Positions 42,311 through 52,970 of a DNA stretch of 64,000 nucleotides are shown in pieces. The first letter of the stretch is position 1, and each line of letters begins with the position of its first letter. Source of the stretch: Paralithodes platypus (lineage: Eukaryota > Arthropoda > Malacostraca > Decapoda > Lithodidae); assembly GCA_032716605.1 (NCBI GenBank), contig CM064512.1:28086640-28150639 (forward strand). The letters run 5' to 3'. The notes beneath the pieces are model-generated. The model had not been told where the DNA came from. It searched no databases and was given only the letters and a program-made list of their open reading frames with translations. A program made the translations under genes and the position numbers.

Positions 42311-42929
42311 TGTCACTCTTTCTTGTTACAGGCAGCTCCACCTTTTGTATTCTTCATACATTTATAAAATATAATATTACTAAATCACGAACAAAAATAG
42401 TTAGTAAACCAAACTGCATGCTGAGAACTGAACACATGTTCATGCAGCTCTTAACAGGGTTGCCTGGAACGCCGACATTAGGACGTGAGACCGGAACTGT
42501 GCTTCATGTGGAGCACTCGGTCTGTAAATGTGTGTATGCATGTATGTATGTATATGTAAACAGTATTACCATACATTCAATATCAGACCTCTTCATCTGG
42601 AAGATAGTCACTCGCTGCTATTCGATTCATTACATTATGATGGTATATACTTCTAGCCAATACATCATACTTCCAGAACATTGATATCAATAAGGATAGC
42701 ATATAATTATTAAGATTGCAAGAACATATTCAAGTACTAAGTAGTTCTACAAACTGACTATTTAGAAACATCCAAATAAATGCTATATTACAACATGGCG
42801 TTGTGAGGCTTTTCCTGCTTTCCCACACACGAATATATCCTCACTACATTTATCGTCCAATAAACTCACCCTCCTAGACACAGGAATATTTTTACCACAC
42901 ATCACCTTCAGCCACCACAGTTTACACAT

Positions 42930-42930
42930 T

Positions 42931-42967
<37 letters not shown>
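42930..42967. repeat. (CT)n microsatellite
   Basis: About 18 CT dinucleotides. Confidence 0.95.
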
Positions 42968-42970
<3 letters not shown>

Positions 42971-44762
42971 GTCCCCTTTACACCTGTAAACCTTCTGTTA
43001 GCTGCAAGCCACCATGTGCATACCCTAGCGCAGTCCAATGGCATTACATTTTGTTATGTCGGGTTGTAATATTTACAACTCATGATATAGTCTCCACAAA
43101 AATCCAATTATGGACTTATAGACCTTAATATAGCCCGACAGGGTCACACCGAACACTCTCTTACTAGTACAAAATAGGTATTCAATCGGGCTAATACAGA
43201 ATTCAATGACAACACACATAACAATTACACATAAGTTTATTCAAAGATATATATACCTGAAACCCAGAATGCAGCTTCACCTGGATAATTATTGGAACTA
43301 TGAGGCAAGGAACATTAATTAAGGCACATCAATGGTAGATCATGAATGGGGAGCAATTGCTCTTCAACTGTAGTTATAGTTATCAGTAAATAAAATGGCA
43401 ACAAAGGCGGAACATGAACATAGAAATAATAACCCTTACTAATAACAATCAATATGAGTCGAGTGTCTTTCGTGAATGAGAAACATAATACAGAAACAAA
43501 ATCAAAGTCTCAGTATGGGAGACACGGGGAGAGTTGAGAGCAAAAAACACACCCAGGTAGGCTGGGGGGGGGAGGCACACGATAGAGGGGCGCGCCCACA
43601 AAGGTAGCCGCGGTATTCTCAAGTGACCTTCCTACTTAAACTGTGGAGGTCAGGTCACCTACTGGACTGAGGTGGTGAAAATTAATTTCAAAGATAATGC
43701 AACTAGAATTGTAAAGTGAATAATATTACTCTAAGATTGGTGGCAGAAGGTCAATTAATTAAATGCACAAAAGATTAAGCTCGTAGATTAAATTATGTAA
43801 TTTCTAATGAATATCTTATATTCACGTCAACGATCGTATGTAAGAATAACGAAACGAGCCGAGGAATTCACGTATAAGGTTGGCGTATAATTATGAATGA
43901 ACTATAGAATACATCTATTTAATTACACTACAGAGCGAATTATAATTAACTAAATGAAGTTAGTCAACGAATGCTCTGGAAACGCTAATGTTTTAAAAGT
44001 GTAAAAGGATAATTAACAAGATATTAATTACCAAAAGAATGAGGGCGCATGCGACGAAGTTATGCTAAAGAAATACTTATATCAGTATTTCTCAAGAGGT
44101 CTGAATGAACTAACAGAGTCTTATAATGAACATACACTAGAATAAAAGGTGTATGGAAGTGATGTGGAATTAAGTAACAGAATCTATACAATGCCAGAAT
44201 TCCTGAGCATGAAGAATCAGTTTTACTTACATCGGTAATCAAATGAACATCAATAGGAATTCATAAAATAATTACAAGGTTGATTATGTAATCAAAAGTA
44301 ATCAGGAAAGTAAGGTAAATTCGTTATAAAAATGGGCGTAGGTTCTAGGTAATGTCAGTTAGGTATATAAATCAAATAACGAAATACACTTCGACCTCAA
44401 CTCACAAAATACATAACAGAATACATATATAGCAAGATCTGAGAGCGTGTGGCAAAATGAATAACTGAACACAACTATATAACGAATGCGTAAGACGTTC
44501 TGTAGAAAATTAATCAAAAAACAGGTTTAAGACTTATACACAGTTTTAACACAGATGGTAGGTAAGTTTCAGAAGAATTAACACAATACGCAATTAAGAA
44601 TCTTGGGCACAGATCTCAGAGGTAATTAGCACAACACGGATCACATATCTTACTTTACCTTGACAACAATAACACAACGAAAAGACACACAGAACACTTA
44701 GGGAATGTTTGGAGGGCAGGGGAAGAGAGTGAAGGGCTGGCCAACGTAGGTCGTAGAACCGA

Positions 44763-44870
44763 GGGGCAGCACTTCTGGGGTGTAGGGCGTCACCCGAGCA
44801 GCACTTCAGGTGGGTAGGGCGTCGTCGAGCAGCGCTTCAGGTGGGTAGGGCGTGGCTCGAACAGGACGTC
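44763..44870. repeat. GC-rich tandem repeat, ~38-base unit
   Basis: Three imperfect units share GAGCAGC(A/G)CTTCAGGTGGGTAGGGCGT. It lies in otherwise AT-rich DNA. Confidence 0.7.
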
Positions 44871-47800
44871 GGGGGCACCTCAGGTAAGCACACTCTTCGG
44901 GTAGGGCAGGGGCAGGCTGGTACAGGCTACACTGTTACTTAGCTACTCGGTTCCTGGGTAGGGGTTGAATAGTAGGGTCGTGTAGCTTGCATACTTCCCT
45001 ATAATATTCTTGAGATAATGTGCAGCTTTTTTCTTGACTCTCGTGGACAGGTCTTCAAGATTAGAGGGATATGGTGAAATGGTTGTGATGAAGTTGTGAG
45101 GTTATTACTTATCGTAGGTATACATAGTGCCGGTTTACATGGATACATAATTATATACTAGGTAGTTTGTTAATTACTCACGTGTTAGTTATTTAGTCTA
45201 ATCATGGAGAAATGGGATGTGTACGGACTCGTCCATGAGCTACATTCCTAAACAAACATTGTTATAGCTCGCCTAATATTTGCTCTTGGGAGAGGGTTAT
45301 TATATCTCCCGGTCTGTCACAATGCGTCCTCTTGTCTATATCTGTTTATATCGGTAGACTTCAGGTCGTTGATGTTATATTTGCATAACCATTTCTCCCT
45401 TGTTTTCCATATCCGGGAGATGAGGACATGCAGCTCTGTGCTCAGCTGTAGGGCTGCGGGGGCGTCACCCGAGCAGGTGGCCAATTAGTTGGGAGGACCT
45501 CCCACCTGTGGCTGTTGTCGTAGAAAACGGGGGATGCAGGGGTCGCTTTTCTATTTGTCCTTTGGCCAGAGCATGGGAAAACAGGGGTGGCTCTCGTATT
45601 TCTCTTGTCTTCTCCTGTTGCTCTCTTGTCTTTATAGGGTCTTGGAGTTGCAGACTGGCTATTCTGCAACTGTTTCTTGGATGGCTTGTCTTCAGATCCG
45701 TCATTTCACATTTAATTTCGGTTACCTTGTTTCAAACCGCGAAAAGCGACGCATTGCAAACGTGTGACATTTATAGCAGATATTACCCATTCAATGTGAT
45801 GCACCATGGGCTTAACCGTTTAACGCAATTTTGGTTGGCACTTCCATACAATATAGATTTGTTTTTTGTTTTCGTGTCAGAGGGTATATTATGTGTTTTT
45901 CCTTTCTTGTATTACTTAATTTGGATATACTAATAGATGTCCTCTATTTATCAGTATAGGTTAAGGTCTGATGCCGTCGTTGGTACAACTTGATCTAGGT
46001 GATCTCTATGTCTTCATTATGTACTCATAAACATTCACTATATAGCTCTGATTCATAACAGTTTTTCCCTTCATGTATACACATGTTTCATGATGATCAT
46101 TGTATATCGATTTACTGCATTAATCCGATATGGGTTTATTCTTTATTCTGGCCATAATTAAACAATTGTATTATGTTTAGGACGGAATTGTGATCATCAA
46201 AACATTAACGACGTTCTCACAAGTTCATCAAAAGCGTGGGGCATCCAACATTGGGTTTGGGGGGATTAAAAATGGCGGCAGATAAGAGAACGTTGGTATA
46301 ATTTTCCCTGGCCGCACTGACAGTTTTCATTCCATCTCAGGTATCCCAAACAATAGCACCTGGTGTACACTTTGGCAGGGTGTGAGGGGAGGAGTGGGAG
46401 CGACTAAGTTCACGCCAGCGTTTTGTTTATCTACGTTTTCTTGGCAACTTTTATCTGGCAGCTTCTAAATATAAGCGTTATGTGAATGATATACCCTATT
46501 AATAACTTAGCGAAATATGTTAAATATGGTGACATAATAAAGTTGTCGAAAAGTTGCCTAAATATTTGCTCGACACCTAAGTTTTATTTATTTATTTACT
46601 TATGTATTTATATATTGTATTATTTTATATATGTTACCTCGGACTGTGTTTATCGGGTTTCCAAAGTGGTTAGGGAGATTGGTACAATCTTCCCTACAAC
46701 ACAGTTCTCTTCCAGTCCACCTCGGTTTCTCTTTTACCTTGGGCTTAACTTCTCACAACAAAGCGCCCCTCTGCCACCACAAAGGTCATGTGAATAAAAT
46801 GGTAATAAACAATTAACTCGCCTAACTTCCATTGTTCCTCCTACCACGGTGTTATCGTCTGGGATTTCATCACACGTATATTGAAAAGGATTTGATATTT
46901 TAGTGAGTTGGCATTAGATTGTAAGGGTCAAACATGTTCGCTCTTACCCCTTCATTAGAAGCTGCATAAGATCGATTAATGAAACACAAAACAATTCCAC
47001 TTGTTCTGAGGGAGATAATGCGGACATTCCAAGGTTCATTGTTGTACCAATATGGCTTTCATTACTTGTGCTTGAAACAGGCGATAACTTTTATGTTGCG
47101 GTATAATAAGGGATGTTAACCCTCTCACGACGCCTTTTGCGTTCACAGGTCTTTCATAAACTAATTGTCTAGTTTTACCTTACTAAAATGGTGCTATTGG
47201 ACTGAAAAAATGTGTACATTAAATGCAAATTAAGCCATGATAATTTAGTGTTATTTAATGGTTACCTAATGCGGATTATCCAGTGTGTCATGTAATTTAC
47301 AAATAAATAGCTCTCCCTTATAGATTGAAGACACCGTTGAAGGATAACTGCCAACTCTCTGTATAAAGCAAAACACAAGCTTATTAATTTGATGAATGAC
47401 GGAACAGCTGTAGCCCTTCTTCACACACTTCGTGATGCTGGTAAATTTCAATATACTATGTTTTACTATAATTAAACAAATCATAGACTTGATATTGATA
47501 GTCCTGCCGTGCTAGGTGTTTTTGAGTTGCTACTCTCTCTGTGGCTGGTACTCTTATTATTGTTCTTAAGTGTTGCGTTTCGTAATTGTTACCCACAATA
47601 TATTTGGACCACATCTATCCAAGCGCTGACAGACAAACCCCTAGACTTTGACAAAGTAAAGTTATTCGTCTCCATAGATACAATGAACAGTAATACACTG
47701 CTAACATTAAACTCACGGTGATATAATGTACTCTTTCTTTAGTTCAACATCTGATATGTAGTTTTAGTTTGATATTAAACAGACAACAACCTTCCAACTT

Positions 47801-47879
47801 GTTTATTAAAATAAGACTGTGCACTTCCCAAACATGTACTTCTTTCCCGCGAACCAACCTGATTAAACGATATTTTTCC

Positions 47880-49280
47880 CTCTGTAGCCTAACTTCTTGG
47901 ACACTGTTTTAGCAAGTGTGGTAATTTGATCTTCCCAAGAAAGATCAGGAGAAGAATGAACACCAATAATACTAAGAGAAGATAGAGGGTTAATTTGGGC
48001 ATAGTTGTAGAATATGGGAAAGTCGCGTGGAGGACCGGTACAGGTAGATAGGAAAACATTGGTTTCGGAAGCGTTGAAAGTAATATGATTTTATCTGTCC
48101 CAAATGAAGCTAGTTGATAATTATATCAGAAGATAGGTGTGCTATTGCCTCATCATGTTAGGTTTGGAGTCAATACATGCTGGGTCGCTTTCTTTGATAG
48201 GTTGAGGAAGTGAGCGATAGCCACCACAACCGCAGCTATGGAACGGCCAGAACGGAAATTAGAGTTAAAGGCACAGACGAAGGGCTAGAAACCGAAAAAG
48301 GTTAGTTTCGACATTAGAGATTTGGGCCAGAATGAATCGGAGGTTTTCGATATGTATAACACATTGGAAAAGGTCTCACCGAAGCCTTGAAAGGAGGATG
48401 ACCAAGAGTTAACAAGATAAGAAAGATCACTGGTAGAGAGGCTCTTAACCCTTAAAAAGCGGCCCACCACTTAAGTCGAGTTAAATAAAGCTGGACTATG
48501 TGGCGGCGCTCGACATAACTCGAGTGGCAATTTCAGCACGTAATGTGGCTGAGAGAGAGAGACAAGTGGTGGCAGGAGACTAGCGAGCGTATGACTGCTC
48601 CAGACCACCGCGGCGAACCTACTGACACAAATCTCAGCTCCCTCCTCCCTCTCTCACTCGCTACATACTCAATTATGTACCGAAAGTACCGAATTACCTG
48701 CTTTTTGCACTCGCGTTGCACGGTTATTGCAAGAAAACTATCCATCATACAAGGATCGTTATGGTGTCATTCGAAAGCTCTGTTTATGCCCTTTCAGGGA
48801 TAGGTACTTGTTTTACGTTCTGGGTCTTATTTAGGCATGAAAATGATCACGTAAACAGCCCTATTTTGGCTAAAAACACCCCGCTGGGCGGTACCCATAA
48901 ATAAACCGCATAGGCCGCTCGTAAGGTGTTAAGGAAACCATGCTGGCGATCACAAAGTAGATTATGGGAAAAAAAATGCTTGACATACAAGAAACTAGAG
49001 GAATTGGAGGGTTGAGAGAGGTTACCCAACTTTGGGACATGTTAAATGACAGCAGACTTAGAAGGAGAGACGGTAGAAGACAGACAGAGATAAAGGGGTT
49101 TGCCTAAGCAGGGAGTCTACAACGGAAGAACAGTTTTGAGTACACCAGGATTAACACCATCAGGTCCGTATGACTTCTTAGTATTAGGCCCAGAGTGGAC
49201 AGAAAGTACATCGTAAGAAGAAATTATGACATTAAGCATACATTAAAGAGAGGGTTTCGATCTGTAGATTATTCCATCAC
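47880..49280 (-). pseudogene. LINE family J, copy J5, split by a MITE
   Basis: Minus-strand pieces read, from the right: an early reverse-transcriptase region (near 49250-48960), then, after the MITE, VKSLSTSDLSYLVNSWSSSF, TFFGF and a region matching the family pattern NFRSGRSIAAVV near 48250. Then come QINPLSSL-like and LAKTVSKKLG motifs near 47900. Many stops and frameshifts show age. Confidence 0.65.
48445..48932 (-). mobile_element. TTAA MITE, family A, copy 5 (inverted, inside LINE J5)
   Basis: TTAA borders lie at 48445-48448 and 48929-48932. The sequence is the complement of copies 3, 4 and 6 and is nearly identical to them; the end variant CCCTTAAAAAGCGGC is shared only with copy 4. 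LINE J coding sequence flanks it on both sides. Confidence 0.88.
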
Positions 49281-49534
49281 ATCTTTCAACCTACTTCCTG
49301 CTATGATGTATTAAGTATATCCTGTCATGAATTGTCCCCTATGTTTTCATTGTGATGACACCTTCTTGCTTCCGATACACTTTTATATGGCTCCGCCAAG
49401 AGCTCATATCCCCAATGGACTTACAATACCCAGAGTAATATCTTCAATGTGATGATAATTATAGTAACCTCGTATCCAATATGGTTCCTTGGATTTGTTT
49501 TTCTTTTTAGAAGGAGGATAATACTCAGCTAAGG

Positions 49535-49736
49535 GGTAGCCTGTAGCGACATTAGTAGAACACTCGGTTTCTAACCGGGAGGACCGAGTTCGATTCTCGG
49601 CAGGTGGAGATGTTTGGGCAATCTCCTCACACCCTTTGCCTCTGTTTCACCTGACAGTAAAATAGGTTACGCGCCAGGGTGGAAAGGGATCTTCGGATCC
49701 TCCGGCCCTTCAAACCATTAAAAACAAAAAAATAAG
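49535..49736 (+). repeat. Complete tRNA-derived SINE with 13-base target duplication
   Basis: The tRNA head has A box region GTAGCGACATTAGTAG, an anticodon arm CTCGG-TTTCTAA-CCGGG (anticodon TCT, arginine) and B box AGTTCGATTCTCGG. The body includes TTTCACCTGACAGTAAAATA, a central block I associate with SINEs of crustaceans and other invertebrates, and the end is A-rich. TACTCAGCTAAGG (49522-49534) and TACTCAGGTAAGG (49737-49749) flank it as a target duplication with one mismatch. Not a working tRNA gene. Confidence 0.82.
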
Positions 49737-50015
49737 TACTCAGGTAAGGGAAGATTGATTGTAGTCAAAGTGCTTCCAAGTATCCCTTATTATTCTTTCA
49801 TTACACTTATGCTTCGTTATTTTCTGAAACATTGCTTCCCCCAGAAAGGTCTTTGGTAATGATGGTTAAATGACACAACATAAATCTGTAGTTTTCTACG
49901 ACCTCAGTAATAGACGATTTTCATATCAATAATTGTATATTGGAAAAAACAATGTTATAGTAACCCACAAACCTAATCATTCACAGGAGTTCAAATCCCT
50001 CGTTATTTTAACACT

Positions 50016-52394
50016 TTGACTGCTACCCCTGGGGGTAAGGGAATAGAATATGCACCACGTGCCTTCTGCGTGCCATACAAGGTGTGGAAAAGGTGTGGAA
50101 TGGGTGTGTGTGCGGGAGTGAGTGAGGGAGCAGCGAGAGAAGGTGTGTGTTTGTTTGTAAGTAACAAATGGAAGGAGCGTGTAAGAGACTATGGGTTTGT
50201 GGGTTCAAGGATTGTGTGGGTAGGAATGAAAGTAGAATGGAAACGTGAGTGGTTGTGTGTGCGTATGCTCCAATAAAGGATAAAACTGTAAGTGAGAAAG
50301 AGGAGTTCAGGGTGAATGTGGAGGCGTACCTGGATAAGTTTGGCAAGAGCGAAATAATATTTTTGATTGGGGACATGAATGGGAATGTGGGTGATAAGAA
50401 AGTTGATGGAGTGGTGGGAGGGCGCGGTGTACCATGAGAGGTGAATGGGAATGGTACTGCGCTTGTGGACGTATGTGTCGGGAGGAGGCTGTGGATAGCC
50501 AACACCTTTTTCCGACACAGAATGATACACAGGTACACATGGAAAGTGGTGTGGAAGAAGAAGAATGAGACAGTGGTGGAACGGAAGTTACTGATTGATT
50601 ATATATGTGTGGATGAACGAATTAAGAAATCTGTGCTGGCTGCTAGGGTGTATAGGGGTATTGGAGGGGGTCTGTCTAAACATTATGTAGTAGTAGCTAA
50701 AATTAGGATACAAAAGAAATGGGTGACGGGAGCTGAAGGGAGGCGAGAGGAAGGTGGAATGGCGAGGAGGGTGGAGAGGTTGTAGGAGGAGGATATCAAG
50801 GTAGAGTTAAAGAGAGCAGTAGAAGGATGACTAGAGAGGTTTGACCTAGAAGGTATGGAGGAAGTGGAGGTGAGCAAAGTGTTTAAGGAAGAGATCTGTA
50901 CAGCATGTGAGGAGGTGTGTAGAGTAAGGAGAAGAGGGAGGGGAGTGAAGGGTGCAGATGGTGGACAGAAGAGGTAGAAATAGCTGTGGAAGACAAGAAG
51001 AAAACGAATAGAGAGTGGTTGGGTAGTAGAGGGAATGAATATTTGGAGAGACAGAAAAGAACAAGGTACTTGGAGACAAAGAGAGTAGTGAAGAGAGTAG
51101 TGAAGGAAAGTAAGAGAAGATGAGGAATTTGGAAGGAATCTGAGTGTAAAATGGAGAGAGTGTAAAAAATTGTTCTGAAAAGAAGCCTATATAGTTAGGG
51201 AAGGTAGCAAGTGAAACAGTAAGGATGTGAAAGATAAGATTGGGCGAGTACTAGCCAAAAAGCAAGAGAGAGTCTAAAGATGGAAGGAGTACTTCAACGA
51301 ATTGCTGTATGTAAGGAATGAAGCGCCAGCAAACATAGTTGGATGGGGTATGGGAGGGAGAAGAAGCGAAGTAGTGGAGGAGGTGGGGATCAGGAGGCCA
51401 GAGATGTGTGAAGCCATGGAAAGAGTGAAGTTGGGGAAAGCACCAGGAATAGATGGAGTGTATGGGGATATGCTGAGGTATGGTGGTGGGATAGTGATCA
51501 AATGGGTATGAAAAATTTGCAAACTAGCATGGGAGAAGGGAAGAGGATGTTTAGATAACATTTTTACCCTGAAATGTGTTGTGGGGAAATATCTGGAGAA
51601 GCAACAAAAGCTGTATGTTGCCTTTATGGACTTTGAGAAGGACTATGACAGAGTGGATAGAGAAAGTATGTGTAAAGTACTTAAAATATACGAAGTAGAT
51701 GGCAAGTTGCTGAGAGCAGTGAAGGGCATGTATGAGGGTGCAAAGGAGGCAGTTAGGAGAATGAGCAGAGCGAGTTCTTTGATCTGAATGTTGGGTTGAA
51801 ACAGGGGTGTGTGAAGTCCCCGTGGTTGTTTACTGTATATATGGATGGAGTCTTGAAAGAAATACAAGGAAGAGCAGTGGAAGTTGGTGTATCGCTGGCA
51901 AGGTAGGGAAACAAGTGGAAGCTACATGTGCTGCTGTTTGCTGATGATACAGTTCTGGTGAGCGATAATGAATGGGAGTTGAAGGGTTTGGTAAAGGAAC
52001 AGTGTGCGAAAAACGGAATCTGAAGGTAAATGCGGGGAAGAGCAAGGTTACGGTCTTCGAAAGGGGTGAAGCCACAGAGTGTGAGGTGAAGTTGAACGGT
52101 CAGGCTATGGAGAATGTCAGATCATTTAAGTATCTGGGCAGTGTGCTGAGTAAGGATAAGAGTATGGATTAAGAAGTGTGGGAGAGGAGAAGAGGGTTGT
52201 AGGAATGCTGAAAGCAGGAACAAGAAATAAGGTGGTCAGCATGGAAGTGAAGAAGTCCTTGCATGACAGTGTGGTAATCCCGACACTGACTTACGGAAGC
52301 GAAGCATGGACGTTGGTGGAGAGACTCAGACCAAGAGTGAGAAGGGTAGAGATGAGTTACTTGAGAAGTGCGTCATGAGTTACATGGAGGGATA
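50016..52394 (+). pseudogene. RTE-like LINE, copy R2, main part
   Basis: It begins with an endonuclease: EGVCLFVSNKWKERVRDYGF near 50137, FLIGDMNGNVGDKKVDG near 50362, NTFFRHRMIHRYTWKV near 50501, IDYICVDERIKK near 50597 and GGGLSKHYVVVAKIRIQKKW near 50665. Reverse transcriptase follows: APGIDGVYGDMLRYGGG near 51450, YVAFMDFEKDYDRVDRES near 51617, LLFADDTVLVSDNEWELKG near 51935 and SEAWTLVERLRPRVRRVEMS near 52308. Frameshifts occur between most of these blocks. The LINE is cut at 52394 by a DNA transposon and resumes at 56304. Confidence 0.82.
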
Positions 52395-52833
52395 TAGTAG
52401 AGTCATTTTCAGAGCTTCCGTGACCATGTTTAGGATACCAAAGTTTCTCAGTTAATTTAACAAGGGCAACTGATGCTAAAAAAAATAAGCCCCCATACAC
52501 CTCACCAAAATGACGGGAAAGTTGTTATTTTAGACATTTTTCAAAATGGCCGCCGCCGTCATCTTAAAAAATTGATAAAGTTCTATTTCTTGAAGTGAAT
52601 GGCCAAAAATGACAATTTTGGTGTCTATTCCCACTAATTTTGGTGTCAGAAAACCAATGGGATGGCATAATTAAAAAATAATTAATAACTAATTACCAAA
52701 TAATTAAGAAAATAAGAAAATAATTAAGAAAATCAATGGGATGGCATAATTCATGATTTAGAGTCCCATTAACCTCAACATCTAAGACAAATATGATGTT
52801 GTTAAATCCACTGAGAAACTTTGGTATCCTAAA
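52395..52833. repeat. Left terminal inverted repeat of transposon X
   Basis: Inside this repeat, TTAGGATACCAAAGTTTCTC near 52430 and its complement near 52813-52833 form a second, smaller inverted pair. Each arm is therefore bracketed by inverted copies of a ~25-base block. The interior is AT-rich with repeated TAATTAAGAAAA units and an AATGGGATGGCATAATT block given twice. Confidence 0.88.
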
Positions 52834-52970
52834 CAAGGTCACGGATCCTATAAAACTTACTCAAATAATATAATATAATTATAATTTAAAATGTAAACCA
52901 AGAATGTTGACTGATCAATTCCTTCTTTTTCAGGTTTGTTGCATCGAATTTGGCGTGAAGAATCATAAGC

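Larger units (their letters stand above)
42311..47879. other. 5.6 kb without a recognisable gene
   Basis: The stretch holds a (CT)n microsatellite at 42930-42967 and a GC-rich tandem repeat at 44763-44870, where GAGCAGCACTTCAGGTGGGT and GGGCGTC blocks recur three times. At 45314-45320 (TCTGTCACA) the minus strand reads TGTGACAGACCGGGAG, which looks like the start of an LTR. I could not find the matching other end. Small ORFs around 45.4-45.9 kb and 46.5 kb have no recognisable content. Confidence 0.5.

Noticed and set aside
43042..45320. A solo LTR spanning about 2.3 kb
   Set aside because: One end looks right (TGTGACAG on the minus strand at 45320), but I found no matching TG end or target duplication on the left.
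45442..45933. Overlapping ORFs of 75-141 codons
   Set aside because: Low-complexity, on both strands, no domain and no splice signals that join them to a gene.
49535..49605. A working tRNA-Arg gene
   Set aside because: It is the head of a SINE with its own target duplication and A-rich tail.
50023..51561. Minus-strand ORFs (171, 113, 95 codons) opposite LINE R2
   Set aside because: Shadows of the plus-strand LINE frames.
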